Source: Tanytarsus gracilentus
Taxonomy: Eukaryota > Arthropoda > Insecta > Diptera > Chironomidae
Assembly: GCA_038502055.1 (NCBI GenBank)
Contig: JAXRKN010000044.1
Span: forward strand, 10,375,501 to 10,439,500
DNA: 64,000 bases
Direction of reading: 5' to 3'
The translations under genes were made by a program, and so were the position numbers. Below the pieces are notes generated by a model that was not told the origin of the DNA, searched no databases, and saw only the letters and a list, made by a program, of their open reading frames with translations. Positions 34,089 through 48,030 of this stretch are shown here, piece after piece; the stretch's first letter is position 1; each line of letters opens with the position of its first letter.

Positions 34089-34178
34089 ATGGCACAGAAG
34101 CAACCTCAAATAGATCATCAACAAAAATTTGCTACAAATGAAAAATTAAAACAAGAAAGCGAAGAAACGAAAATTTAA
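34089..34178 (+). CDS. Candidate 29-residue hydrophilic micropeptide
   Basis: ATG in good context (AACATGG) opens 29 codons to TAA. The product is very hydrophilic and rich in Gln, Lys and Glu, with no Cys or Trp, and would be disordered. AATAAA follows at 34192-34197. A TATAAAA sequence lies only about 28 bp before the ATG, so if used as a TATA box the transcript would start at about the ATG, which argues against it. It is divergent from UGT, about 100 bp away. Chance is a real alternative. Confidence 0.22.
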   Translation: MAQKQPQIDHQQKFATNEKLKQESEETKI

Positions 34179-35022
34179 TTTTCAGTGAAATAATAAAATT
34201 TTCTCTCATATCATTTCTGTGAGTTATGTTATTTTATATTTGTTTCAAAATTTCATAGCAGAAAATTTTTTCTGAAAGAAAAGAGAAGTCAAAACTTGGG
34301 GTGGAGTTTTTTAATTTTTTTTAAAAATCTCTAAATATTTTGATTTGAACAGTTAAAATTTAAAAAAAATTTTTGAAGCTTGCGCTCGTGGCAAAATGTT
34401 CAATTTTTCTCGTTTTTACGTTGAATAATTCAAACAAAATTTCACCAGAGCTTGCCACCCTTGACTTTTCTCTTTACATTCCTTCATATCTCTCAAATAC
34501 TGAAAATGTACAAAATCCTCATGAAGCAATTGTATCACAAGTTAGAAGAGATAAACTTTCCATTCTGCTGCTGTTGCTTTATTCGTCTCATGGATGAAAT
34601 GCGGAATACATGTCTGAATTTTGACAAATAAACTACGATGTATCTTCATTTCACTGTATATTGAGCAAATGTTGTGTAATGACTTTAAAATTAATGAGGT
34701 CTCAAACTGCTCCTGTCTGTTTGTTTGCTTCGAAAGCGAAGTGAGACTGAAACTTTTATTTTTTGACTCGTTTAAAGAGAAAAAAGGTTTTCATTAAAAA
34801 TTAATCAGTTCACTTTTGGTTTACTCGACTGCATGAAAAGCCTCCGATGTCGTCGTCTGATATTTACAACTTAATTAAGTGCGCTACTTTTCCCTCGCCT
34901 AATTATCTCCACTTTGTCAAGTTTATTGCGATAATTAAGCATGCAAAATTTATTTTTTGGAGAAATGATTTTTTTTAAAGTGAGTTAAATTTTTGAGTGA
35001 AGTTGTTAGAGTTGTGAAGAAA

Positions 35023-36360
35023 ATGTTTAAAAGTGCAATAATTTCTTTAGTTTTTGTAGCATCTAGTTGGGTGGTTGGCGAGCAATTGGACATGGACATG
35101 ATTGCATTAAACGTAAAAGTTATACTTTAGTAAGTTTTATAAAAAAAATATTAAATTTTTGAATCAAATTTCTCAAATTTTTTCAGTACAAATTCCCAAG
35201 GAAACATTTACGATCTCGCTGATTTTAAATCAATTTACTATGACCCCGATTTTGATAAAAGTAAACCAACAGTTTTTTATATCCATGGATTTACCGAGAA
35301 CCGCCTTGGGTATACAACAAAGAGAATTGTCGAAGCGTACGAGACACGAAATGATCATAATGTCCTCAGCTGCGACTGGGGTAGTTATTCGAGAGATTTT
35401 TATTTAACAAAAGTTCTGCCAAAGCTTTACGATATTGGATTAATGATTACGATGAACCTTGAGGAATTTTTTGAGACCGGATATCCAGTTTGTAGTTTTC
35501 ATCTTGTGGGACATTCTTTGGGCGCTCAAGTGAGTGGATTGATTGGAAGAAAGCTTAAAGAGAGAAATCCTTCGTATGAACTTTGTCGAATAACTGGTTT
35601 GGATCCAGGTGAGGTATTATTGATAGCTAAAGGGTGTGAATCTCAGGCATTAATTTTCATAAAATGTAAAATAAAAATCTTTAATTTCTAGCTGGCCCCG
35701 GTTTCTACCCCGAGACTTATGAAAAGTTCAAACACATCTCATCTAACGATGCAAAGTTTGTCGACATAATCCACACTGATGGTGGTGTTTATGCGACACT
35801 CGAGAGATCTGGAACGACAGACTTTTTTCCTAATGGCGGCCTTATGATGTCTGGCTGTACGATTTTAGCAAATGTTGTGGGTCATTTTTCTGGGATTTGC
35901 AATCACAATCGTGCAGTCGATTATTTTGCTGAGTCAGTTGAAAATCCCGAAGCTTTTGTTGCTGTGGCGGCAAAGTCGTACGAAGATTTTGTTGAGAGAC
36001 GTTATGATAGAAATGATGTTACGTACATGGGAATTGCATGCAGGAACGAGTAAGAAATTAAAATTAAAAAGAAAACCTTAAAAATTTCTTTATGATTTTA
36101 GTGCATCTTCATCGTATTATCTCCAGACGAATGCTCAAAGGCCTTTTGGAAGATCTTGTCAAGGACGATTTTATCATGAACTTTCTTCTTCTGCGAGTTT
36201 TCTTAACTTTATCGGTGAACAGGTTGAGTCGATGATGAAGTCAAAAAAATTTGTATATAAAAGTGGCAGCAATGGAGTTGTGAGAAGAAGAAATCTCGCT
36301 GCTAGCAATGAAAAATTAAAAAGAAAGAAATGTAAAAAACGAATTATAGCAAAAGCTTAG
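35023..36360 (+). CDS. Secreted neutral lipase (pancreatic lipase family)
   Basis: Exons 35023-35129, 35187-35608, 35692-36049 and 36102-36360, in phase, give 381 residues. A signal peptide (about 1-20) precedes the alpha/beta-hydrolase domain. The strand TVFYIHGFTENRLGY provides the oxyanion loop. The nucleophile elbow GHSLGAQ carries S146, GLDPAGP carries D175, and CNHNRAVDYFAES carries H248, so the Ser-Asp-His triad is complete and the enzyme should be active on neutral lipids or phospholipids outside the cell. TTDFFPNGGLMMSGC is the conserved block before the histidine. Unlike most relatives it ends in a Lys/Arg-rich tail (KLKRKKCKKRIIAK), suggesting binding to acidic surfaces. The PLAT domain of vertebrate pancreatic lipase is absent, as in insect lipases. 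AATAAA is at 36564-36569. Substrate class cannot be fixed by sequence alone. Confidence 0.93.
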
Positions 36361-39300
36361 CAACTATAAAAACTTTTCAATTAATCAGAAATTGGAGGAA
36401 AAATTAATTAAAGGAGCTGCAGATGAAAACCTGAGCACAAAATATTGAGTTTTAGTGAACTTATTTCAAGTGAAAAATATTTTTCATACAAAATAATTAA
36501 AAGAAAAACTTAAATTAATTTCGGGTGTATAAATTTGTATTAATTAAATTTCAATTGCTCTAAAATAAATTTTTTTAAAATATTAAAAATTTGAGTATTC
36601 CACCCTTGTTTACAAATTGAAGTTTTGTGTAATTTTTGTTGACTTCAGACAAACTTTTGCATTATCAAATGAAACTTTTCTCTTGACTGATGTAAGGCAA
36701 AAAAGCAAATATGAGGATTATATTGAAGGAACTTTCTCTCTGCTATCAAATGCAACATAGTTTTGACTTTACTCGACTTCTTATCGACAAAAGTTGATCA
36801 ATAGAGTTTTCCCATGAATTTTTCGAGAATAACTTTTATTAGTTCATTACCGTGGGTTTAAAAAATGGGTTTCAATTTTAAAGCATGAATATTGCAGTTG
36901 AAAGTTCTTTTAGTTGGTTATTAGTTTTGTGAGGAAAGAGAGAGAAGAAATCTTGAGTTTATATTAATAAATTTTTGTGAAATTTTTTCTTATTTTAAAT
37001 TTTAATTCCTCAATAAAAAAGCTTTAATTGAATGTTCAAAATTTTAAATCCTCATTTATAATCAAAATGAAAATGAATTTATAATCATGAAAAATTTTCC
37101 AAAATGACGATATTATAATTTCATCGGAAAATCGTCATTATTAATTCATTATGAGTGTGCATATCTAAATTTTTATATTAGTTTTCTGTGGCGAGATTCA
37201 ACAACATCATCATTATCAAACGACATGAAAAGCAATTGATAAGTTAAATTCAAAACCCTAACAACACATTTTAGATATAATGCAAATTATGAGGTCTCAT
37301 CGGACGAACATGCGATTGCATATGTATGCAAATGATGATAATTTTAAATGAACTCAAATCATTTTAATCGAAAACGCATTCATTATAACTCAATTATGAG
37401 ATTGAAAATAGAAAATGACTAAATTTACACAAATATATATGGCAGTTGACATCGTTTAGATTGTCTGAGATGTGATGTGATATAAAAATGAGTTTTGTGA
37501 TTTTATCGCTGTGAAAAATCAGAGAAAATTTAAATCAATGATGCATGCTGAAAAATAAATGGCGTTTTAAAATGGTTCATTAGCATTAATATGATAATTT
37601 TGTTGTTGAAGTGCTCATGTTGATATTTTTATTTTTAAATATAAATTTTTAACTTTCCTACATAAAATTTAAATTCCAAAAAATTTCCACATCGTTATAT
37701 CTGGCCCTGACCCCTATAGAAAAAAAAATTAAACATAATTTATTTCCATTCCATTTTATGTTATAATTTTCTGAGAATTTTAATCGACGAAATTAAAAGT
37801 CCATAAACTATCTCTATAAACTTAATTTCTAATACAATAAACATAAATAAAAATCAACATTAAGCCAATCTAATTGCCATTAATCAATTTGTTCAATATG
37901 TCAAAGCGAGCTTCACTCATGCATTTAATACCTTCTGTGAACTTCCAATTGTTGTCTTCTTTTTTTTCTAACGTCAGTTAAGCGATAAAATAAAAATTAA
38001 ATTTGCAATTCTAAAAAGTATTCAATCACTCCCACTCCTTTTTCACATGTGCACATCCCATTATAATTTTTTTTAATACCAAACTAACTATTGTTACATT
38101 TTTTAAGAATATTCTTTGGGAAACTCTAATAAATATACATTTCAATTATGTCCAACCATGATAATAACAATAATAATAAGTCACTTCTCTATCTATTTTT
38201 TTTTCGAGTGGAACAATTTAAGGCACAAATAAAATACAAACGCAAAAAGAAGAGAGACTGGCAAGAATAGATTGAGGGAAAATTGCTTTTCTTGCGAATT
38301 TATTAAAACCCATAAATATCCACGGAAGAGAGCCAAAGAAGAGACAACAACAAAATGTGACCTTAGGATGGAAAAATTAAATTGCCATTTAGTCAAGAAG
38401 TGAAAGACATCGGAAACTCTCTCGGATGTTTGTCGGAAAAATCTGCAATTCTGTGAGTCAAAATTGAATTTTTAAAAAAAAAATTTATGGTTGTATTTTT
38501 TTAATCAAAAATCAGATCAACAAAATTTATAAAAATTCAAATTTTCATGTCTTACACTAATTTATCACAGTCACTCTAATCGATCATAATTAATCATCAG
38601 CTTCCACTCACATCAAACGTATTCAATTAGCTGTCACTGAAATTCAAACAAATCAATTTAAATCAAGATGAGATAAACATTCACAAAATACGAGAAACTA
38701 TCCGTTAAGTGCGACATCAACAATGCATTCGAATGTGTGTGCAATGAAGAACAAAATCGAGAGACACGACTAAGAGAGAGAGAGACAAAGATAAACATCG
38801 TCAATATGCTTGGTCGCATCGCTATTGAACCGTAAAGCTCTATCGAAATGTAAAGGCAAAAAGGCAGAAGAAGAAAAAGCGTAATTATGATAATTTTTTC
38901 CCGTATAATGCTCCATTTGTTTAGTTCCAAGAAGTGTCCAACGATGGTAAAGCATTCACACCTATTATTTCAATGTTCTTTCATTCTTCGCTATCTCGGT
39001 GTGTGTTTTTTTACAGGAAAAAAATTGTATGTAAAGGTCAAAGACTTTACGACGTCGAAAAGGTTTATCCACATTATCGCACTACTTACGGATTATTTCT
39101 TGACGCAAGAAAACAAGCAAACTCGTTAATTATTAATTTGTTTATTGAACCGAAAGAAATGTATGAGAAGAATTATTGAGAATGTATGAAATTTTTTTAT
39201 GAGTACGGGAGCATACAAATTAGTTCATGTAAGGTTATTTATTTGTTTTAGAATTCGAGCAAAAAATGGAATTTATTGAATTTTTTGAAATGTATTTATT

Positions 39301-39377
39301 TTTTTGAAATTAATTGAAATGAATTTTTTAATTCCATTAACTTACCACACATGAATTAAATGTTTAAATATTTCCAG

Positions 39378-39432
39378 CACGTCAAAAAATAATTTTAAGT
39401 AACAAAATTAATAAAGAAATACAAGAATGTCC
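39378..39432 (+). other. Candidate short first coding exon
   Basis: An acceptor (ATATTTCCAG, ending 39377) and a strong donor GTAAGTATC (39433) bracket 55 nt. The segment ends ATGTCC, so it would be mostly 5' UTR with two codons (Met-Ser) in phase 0. No downstream exon was identified within the window. The splice sites are good but a chance pairing is possible. Confidence 0.25.
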
Positions 39433-42400
39433 GTAAGTATCACCAAACACTCCCATTTTCAACCACAGTGTCGCATTGTTGACTCTTTATAATTTTAAAT
39501 GCACTCTCATCTCATTTACAAAAGTGCTAATGCGCGCGAGTGTGTCGGCACTCGTAATAAATTAAGCATTTTACGTGCACTTGCCAATTCACGCGATTAT
39601 TCTCTCGCTCTCTGCAGAAATTTGTCATTAACGCTCGCAATGGTTTTTAATTGAAATTTATTAAGCTCTCAGACGAAGTGATTTTTTCTTCCTCTGAATC
39701 TGATAGAAGTGCAAGAATGAATTGGCAAATTGCAGTGAATTTTGTTCTATGCAGAAAAGGTGTGCAAAAAAACTCTAAGCACAGGAAATATTCGCAGACA
39801 ATTCGCTAAGAGCATTATGAAAATTGAGCACGATTTTTTATGCAATTTTGTTGAGAATTTATGTGAAATGTTACTCGTAAGAGAAATGGGAAGAAGAAAA
39901 ATGCAATTTAAATTTTAAAAAGCAAACTGTCTGACTAGAAAATGTCATATTTTCTGACTGAAATGTAATCATTACATTTGATTGTTCTCTAGACGTCTGC
40001 AGCGTGCAAATTATCATCATGAAATCATTATCGGCTAACGGGGGATTTTCTCTCGTGGTATTTTGTGTTTTATTTATTATTTACACTAATCATTATGAGA
40101 TTTTTTTTCGCTGGAAGATGATTTGATGTGAGAAAATAGTTTTAATGTGATGGAAGAGCGATGAGGTTTATTGGAGAGCAAATTTATGAGGTTAAATTCA
40201 ATATCTTATTGATTTATTGAATTTGAAATTGTTTTGTGAAAAAGAATTTTAAGAAAATCAACTTCCCAAGCATGACGGAGAATTTTAATTATCAAACAAT
40301 TTGAATTTGAACGATCTTGAGACAAAAAAATCCAAAATTTAAAACTCAAATATTTTAGCTTTAAAAAAAGATTATACAAAAATTTATTATGTATGATTTA
40401 AAAAATAATCAGACACTTGCAAAAATGTATAAAAAATCAATTTTATTTGTAGGAAGTTAAAATATTTTACATATTTTGTAAACCCACGTAATCGCTGATA
40501 ATTTAATCTTATACTCATTACAAAATTTACACGTGCTAATTAAGATACAAACCTCGCTCGATTTCTTATCTCTCATTCTTAGAAGGTTTCTTTTCCGCAA
40601 TGGACGTCGAAGAAATCTTCACATAATTTCCAGAAAAAATTTTCTTTTAAAAAAATTCTTTAATTTCCTTTTTCGCCTCAAACTGAATTGAGAAAATTGT
40701 TGCAGTTTCCCAAAATTGAGAGAAAAAATTCATTTAGTTTTTCTCTCTTTAAAATTTTTTTCCTTTATCATCATCGTCATCATCGCGCCCCGTCATCATC
40801 ATTAAGACCATCATCCCGCACTTGAGAAAAGAAGACAATTTTTCTCTTCTTCTTATTTTCCCAAAACGTCGTCGTCGAGTTCTCATCGCGCCCGTACTCT
40901 CATTTTCACTGACGCACTTATACTGTCTCATTTGCAAGTGTTTTTCTCGTCGAAATTTTCGAGTGTATGAAAATGTCTGGAAACCAACACATGCGTGTAT
41001 GGCTCTGTCTAGCGACTACAGACGCAGGGTTGTGAATTTACATCTGGACGTAAAATACGGCGGCTAAAGTTTTATACTGCGCTCAACACATACCGCCAAA
41101 TGTCTGATGCTACAATGTACGTATTTACAGTCATTGTCTAAATTTTACTCTCTCATTCAATTTTCTCTCTCTTTCGCTCGTAAGTTTTTCATCGAATTTT
41201 TATAGCCAGTGACTTTCGAGCAACATCGTAAACTTTTTTTTTGTGTGATAATTCTTTTTTATGAATTGTTTGTACAAGTCAAGCTGAGTGGTGGCGGAGA
41301 GTGAGAGAGAGAGAAACAGCTTATCGAATAGTGCTCAGATATAAATTGAAAAATTTGTAAAGAAAATAAATGGAAATTTTCCTAAATATGGAAGCGAGAG
41401 AGGAAAAAATTTACGAGAGAAAATTTTCCTCTCTCACACATTAAGGATGGGAAAATCATCATTTTGTTTTTATGCTATGTTAATGATATATAGCCGCTCA
41501 ACTCGTGAAGCCATAACATTTTTGCGTAGTTCTTCAAAGAAAAATTTATTTGCGAATTTTACCAAAAAATAATAGCCAAGCGGCAAATGTCGAGTATATA
41601 AATATAAGAAAAACTTTTTTCGGCTGCGTGTGGTGAGCTCGCTGTACATACGCATTCATTCACAAAAGATTTTCTTTTTTTTTAAAAAAATATTTAGACG
41701 GTGAAAATACGAGGAAAATATTGACAATTTTTTTTGTGGGCCTAGGCATGAAATTCTTTTCGTATGTGGCTGTGCGTGATGACCAGGTTGTGTCGATATC
41801 ACAACCTTGTCGGTGTGGAATTTTTATATTACCTTTCACTCTATTTTATTTCTTAGCTGTTGACGATTCTTATCGAGTTTATATCACGTCCACACACATA
41901 AATTTTTTAAGGCTTAGATTTTAATCAATAGAAATGTAAAAATGGACGTGAAAGGATGAATTTCTATTTTTATTTTATCGAATTATTTTGTGAATAAAAT
42001 TTCAGTAATTTTTGGTTAAAGTGACAAAAAAATTTAAATCTCCAATTTTATTTATTAAAAATTATCCTAAACCCCCCTAAAAAATTCCCTTATAAAATAA
42101 AAACAATTTTTTATCACCCATAAAATCCTTTGTAAACTCAATTGTCCAAGAATGCTTTTGAACAAAATTGAAAATCATATCCAGGCGTCACAAATTCCAT
42201 TTGCACATGAGAGCAAACAAGTAAAACAAAGTGTGGGAGATATTTCGGAGTTGAAAATTAGAATGTCATTGCACCCCTTTTCCTCTGCCATCATCTTCTT
42301 TATCCTTATTTATCTGAGAGTGTGTTTTCCTTCTGGTAATAACAACAACAGCAGTTGAAAGTATCAGCAAAAAAGGGTTGATCACAAATTATGAACTTTT

Positions 42401-45400
42401 TATATTATTTAAACACAATTTTGCTGTACACGAGAGATAGAAAAAAAAATGTAAAACGCAGAGCGAAGGGAAATTTTTAATAAAAACTTTGAAATTATTT
42501 TTATTATCATTGAGTTTCATGCGAAATGAGAAAATTCAATGGAATGGATGATAATGTGAAGAGATAGTTTGGCTACGTCAATTTGGTCTTTTAGGAAAAA
42601 AGTTAGCGCATTAAGAACTTTTTGCTTAAAATTGATTAGAAATTTCAAAGTTTTTCACATGGATTTACAAAATTTCAGGGGTTGCACGATAATTAATGGA
42701 TCAAAACCTTCGAATCTTTAACAGTGACCCAAGAACATTAATGGTGCTTGTCTATCTTTTAATCAATTCATTTGATGTTGGTGAAAATGCCGCACATAAC
42801 TCAGTCCAACTATTATCATCATTAATCAATTTGACCTTCAATTTTTTTTATTTCCTCTGAAAATCTTCAAACATCTCCTTGCGAAGCAAAATTTCATGTT
42901 ATCGTAATAAATTGAAGTCTGGATGTCTCATGGGTATAATTTTTTATTGCTTCTTATTTATTTAAGTAATACGATGTTAGCAATTTCTAGAGAGTGTGGG
43001 AGGAAAAAGTGAGCACATACTTGAAAGAGTCTACGATAAAATTTTTTTATCACTCCTCGCTCAAGTTTCATTCAAAGTTCAGTTTTATGACTTCTGCTGC
43101 TGATGGGATGCTGAGTTTCTATTGGCGGTGGTTGGAAAAGAAATATTTTTATTTTAAATTTACACAAAAAAATTAAAGCTGAATTAGTGAATTTGAATAT
43201 CAAAAAAAATTATTTGAAAAAGAGCTTTCACTCCTTGAATAATTTTTTTTGATAAATAAAATTTCTGAATATTCATGAGAAACAGAGTTATAATTTATTA
43301 ATTAACGCAATATTCGTTAAACACACACGCAGCTTCTGAATTTTATTGCCGTCATGAAGAAAAATCTCAGATATATCTGAGAGTATCGTACTTGACACTC
43401 AAGTGGGAATTGAAGTGAGTGAATGGTGTTAAATGTCTCAAATAGCGCACAAATATCAATTATTTTCATCCTTTCTCCATTTCTCAAGGTCGACTCGAGG
43501 ATGCGAAAATTTATTTTCGTTCAACAAATAATAAAATCTCTCCCTGGAAATTTGAAATTTAAAAAGGTTGAAATTCAGGCCACGCTTAGAGATGGATAGG
43601 AGAAAATCGAGAAAAGGCAGGAAGTATGGAGAAAATCCTTATCGAAGATCCTTGAGTAAACAGCCGTTTGATCTCTTTTTAATTTATTTGCGAAATCTAT
43701 TTCAATTCCGGTTTCTCCAATTCCGACAACGGCGTCTGTATGTTTTCGAAGAAAAGGAGTGTGTACACAAAGAAAGCTTGTGAAACGTGGGAGGAAAACA
43801 AGTGAAATGCAAGAAGATCCCAAGGAAATAGACGAAAATATAAAGGAATAAGTAAGTATTGTATAAATAAATCCCATCTTTTTTCCATTTCCACGCGAAA
43901 ATTGTTTTTCCTTAATTCCGACTCGACAAAAGCAGCAGGGAGTGATAAGAGGAACTTGAAAACTTTTTTGAAGTCGAGAACTTTGAAGGAAAATTTAAGT
44001 CTTGATTTATTTTCATCGCAATATTCAAATTAAAGCTCAGCATCAAAAAAACTCCTAAGCATAAAAAGGAAAAATCGGACTTATAAGCATGATGCGTGTT
44101 ACTACCTTTCAAGGTTTATGTATTTAATTTTATGTGAAAACGCACAACATACAGTCTTTCCTCATATGTATACATAACGCACATAAAGGAAGGAAAAAAG
44201 GATTTAAGAAAGAAGGAAAATAAATTCATGAAAAATTGCAAAACAAAACGCGAATGGAATAAATCGCTCAGTCGACGCCCTTCCTTCTAGAAGTTGATCC
44301 AAGGGAGGGAATTTTTTTAAAAACATCAAATTTTTTTGTTTGTTCATTTTCAATGTTCACAGCAGTTTCCACCCCTTGCTGTACGAATTCGTCCAAAGAG
44401 CTTCAAAGTACCTTTTGATGCATAAGAAATCAAAGAAAAAAGAACACCATAAGAAGGAATTTGATTGATGGAAAGAAATTAAAGTTTCATTCAACAGAGC
44501 AGAAATTGAAATGCGGAAAAGATTTGTGTGGAGCTCAACTTGTCAGCAAATAATCAGCGCAGCAACGAAATGCATGAACATAAATTTTCTCGTCCCGCCT
44601 TATCTTCACCATCATCACCAATTTTTTTAAAGAGTTGAAATAAAAGTCTGAGATTTTATCATCTCAACATTCACGGTGGAAAAAGAAGAGAGAAGAAAGG
44701 GAAATTGTTGTGTGCAGCGCAACGAGTGAAGACACTTCAGACATCATCAATTTTTACGACCACAATAACCGTTAAAGAAATTCTATTCAATTAAATGGCA
44801 TGAAAAACTTTTCGCAATTTTTCTCTTCTTTTTTCTAAGCTGCACAAAGCAAACAGTAGGTGAGGAGGTAAGTCACTTTGGTATTCAAATTTTTCAATTA
44901 AAATTTTAAAATTAAGCAAAATTAAAATTTTTAATAGTTTTAATCATTCACAAAAAAAAAGTGACCAACCCCTTGGTTAAGTTAGAAATAGCGATGGAAG
45001 TTGGAGTGATATGGCTGTTAAAATTAATGATAATTTCACTACTTCACTGCTGCGGCTTATGTGAGTGTATATACATAAGTTTTATATGCATTCATTGTTG
45101 CAAGTAATCTCTCCCGCTCACTCTCTCTCTCCCCATCGTAAATGGTACTGGCACTTTATTTTAATTGGAGGCGATTTATAATATCATCCTCAATCTTCAC
45201 ACTAGCTGCTACTGCTTTCATCGCATTTTTAAGTGTGAAATGTGCGGTAGATATTGCAGGAACATGGACCCAACAAAAAATGATTATTTGACAATGATGA
45301 TAACTTTATTTTAATGGCATGTGCTGGCTGCTGAAATTGGATCATTTACGGTTCATTTTAAATTTTTATTTCAATTATTTTGTCGAGTGTGTTTTTCTAA

Positions 45401-46251
45401 ATTAAATTTCTGTAAAGGAGATACGTCTCATGAAGCGTGTCCATGGTCACAAGTGTTTTTGAAGAATTTTCAATGTGTTTGCTATGCGAGCTTTGTAATG
45501 GAGTTTTCGATGGGGATCATTGAGTTTTTCTTAATGTTTGACAAAATCAATTTTAAAATGTTACGGAAGATTAGAAAAATATCCACACGTGATTTTGCAC
45601 CAACATCAACCTCACTCCATGTGGCTTTGAATATCATTTTCAACACTTTTGATTGATGAGTGTTTAAAGCGTCTTTCATCACCTGTGCTCCATGTAACGC
45701 TTTACATACATTTCGGCCATTGAAACAAACTTGTTTCTGTTATGGTTTATTTTATAATTCATACTTATTTCAAAAAAGTTCTCTGTACTAACAATTGTCC
45801 GCCTTTACAAGAATCAATTAAAGAATTCTTTTTACTGAATGACATTTGAAATGTGCGTAACGCCGAATAGCTCTCTGTTGTTGACTTGATGAGAATTTGA
45901 CACGCCGCTGTCCGTTTTATATTTCAAGTCCACAGCAGAGCAATTTGGCACTTTTTATTCCTCTCCTAAGGGGTATTTGTTGGCTACTGCCGCTTCTGTT
46001 GAAAGCAATTAAACTTTTTTCTTTTTTTTTGTCGTCTCGAGACTTCTTCCGCTTAATTCGTATTTCATTAAAGAATCACATTAATGCTGTTGTTATTAGA
46101 TGAAAAAATCTATGTTAGTTTGAGAGATGAAAAGAATTTTATTGTGTCTCTTCTTGTGTACATACACGTGTAGATTTATACACTCGCATAGTAGTAGAAA
46201 AATGTGCGTGAATCCCTCATAAAAATGTTCTATTGTGCATTCTTCACTTAC

Positions 46252-46302
46252 GCTGTTCTCAGTGCTCTCAACAAAGATGCTGTAATTCAAGCGTGAACCC
46301 AT
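46252..46302 (-). other. Candidate short first coding exon
   Basis: On the minus strand an ATG at 46302-46300 opens 17 codons (MGSRLNYSIFVESTENS) ending exactly at a strong donor GTAAGTG (46251 down). Composition is protein-like and phase is 0. No partner exon was recognised, so this rests only on an ATG, an open frame and a donor. Confidence 0.22.
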
Positions 46303-47958
46303 AAAAAAGTTCTTTCTTGCCGACTTTTATCATGTTTATGAAACATAAATTTTCTTTCCTTTAATGACACTTAATGTGTGTTACACAGCAGCGTAAAAAT
46401 TAAATACAAGGGGTGACACATAAAATTCAATAAACAGCCATAAAAAAATAAGAAAGTAAATATTATCAAGTTAAATAAAAAATTCCGAGAATTTTTCAAC
46501 AAACTTTTTCATCTCAACTTTCACTGTCATTGACTTGTTCATCGCAACATTAAAAGAACATTCAATTGATCGAACCGCAGAATTTTTTCAGCCTCCAAAA
46601 CTTTTTCCTTCTCGGCAAAAATTATTGAGCTAAAAAGAAGATTCCAATTTTTTTATGTTTATTGCTTTTCGTTGTCTTCACATGGCTCTTTTTTATGAGA
46701 CGTCTCTACGCACAAAATTCCATGGAAATGAAAGAAGAAGATCACATTAAAAAAACTCTTTTATGCGCGAAAAATGAGAAGAGAAGAGATGATAATAATA
46801 ACTATATGCGTGGAGTGAGGAGGGAATTATAAGGAAGTTAAAAGATGTTGATGGATGGGGATCCAGGTGAGACACAATGACATGGATAGTCGAAATTTAA
46901 TATCAAAAAATATTTTTCATATCAAGGGATAAGAATTCATTTGAAATAAATATAACTGGTAAAAAATCTTAAACAACAAAAAAAGTAAATCAATCCTATT
47001 AATTTTTTGGAGGTTCATAAATTCCTGGAACTCAATTTAAATTATTTATTTTTTCACTGCCTTTCGATACCACGAAATCAATTTTCATTAATATTTGAAT
47101 GTTTTTCATGCGCGCAAAGGGACTCATGCACAAAGCCATTAAAAGAGTTCCTAAAAAATATTCTAATCCCTCATTTTCGGCATTGACGAATGTTGTGCCA
47201 TAAAAAGGTGCCTCTTTATGACATTTTGATTTGATATATGAACAAAGAACGCAAAAATCATTCTATTGTGCGTGTGTGAAGCGAATCTTCCACGAAATAA
47301 CTTTTTTCTTCACTCATTCCTCCGAAAAGATTCAACCAGAATTATTCTAATGATGGCTTTTAATGACAGCATAATGTGCACCCATAAATAATCTAATGGA
47401 ATAATTTTTCTTTCTCGTTGATTTTAATCGTAAAAAAATGTTTAATATTGGAAATCGAAGCTCGTTTTTATGTTTTTTTTTTCGCTAGCACTCTTCATGT
47501 TTCAATGAACGATGATGTTGGGTGCGTTTTATGGCATAAAAAAATACGCAAATTTTTCTCTTTGAAGCAGAGACTTTTGCGGTGGTGGAGGGTGAAGGAG
47601 ATTATTAATTGATAAATTTTAAAAGAGTTTTTAAATTTAAAAAATTAAAAATTTGCAGGAATTTTTAAGAAAAAAAATTCTGATAAAATTTTAAAAAATG
47701 CGCTTTAATCCACCTCAAATTTAACTTTTCAATATATTTTATGACATTGAGTTTAAGGCGTCAAATGATGATTTTTATGGGTGAGTTTGACTCCTTTTGG
47801 CAAATTTATGCACACACCAAAAGAAGCCAGCCTGCCATTCACATTATCGTCATCATCATTTGCTGTATTTAAGATCGCGAAATTTTATGAGATGGAAATT
47901 TTTCCACAACACACAATATTGAGCTGTTTAATCGATTAGAGAAAAACATTTTCATTAT

Positions 47959-47964
47959 TTTATT
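47959..47964 (-). terminator. Polyadenylation signal of the intronless gene
   Basis: TTTATT on the plus strand gives AATAAA on the minus strand, 67 bp past the stop codon at 48031. Confidence 0.45.
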
Positions 47965-48030
47965 CTCTTTTTTTTCGTTTCATACATAAATGACTTTTGT
48001 TATTTTACAGATGGCAGCAATTAAAAATTT

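Larger units (their letters stand above)
36361..48030. other. 11.7-kb gene-poor region
   Basis: No confident gene. Long AT-rich stretches, CATCATCAT/TCATCATCG simple sequence at 40771-40815, and a GC-richer 81-codon frame at 40822-41067 that matches nothing known. Two short candidate first exons (39378-39432 plus, 46252-46302 minus) are listed separately. It could be intronic or regulatory DNA of genes based outside the window. Confidence 0.4.

Noticed and set aside
40822..41067. 81-codon plus-strand frame in a GC-richer patch
   Set aside because: Begins with TTG, not ATG, has Arg-rich and hydrophobic runs typical of translated simple sequence (TCATCATCG), and no splice support.
43806..43859. 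ATG, 14 acidic codons, stop, then a GTAAGT
   Set aside because: The frame closes before the donor, and the sequence is a purine-rich run; at best a 5' UTR, with no other support.
45321..45656. 111-codon cysteine-containing plus-strand frame
   Set aside because: No ATG at the start, no signal peptide, Phe-rich composition typical of AT-rich random frames.
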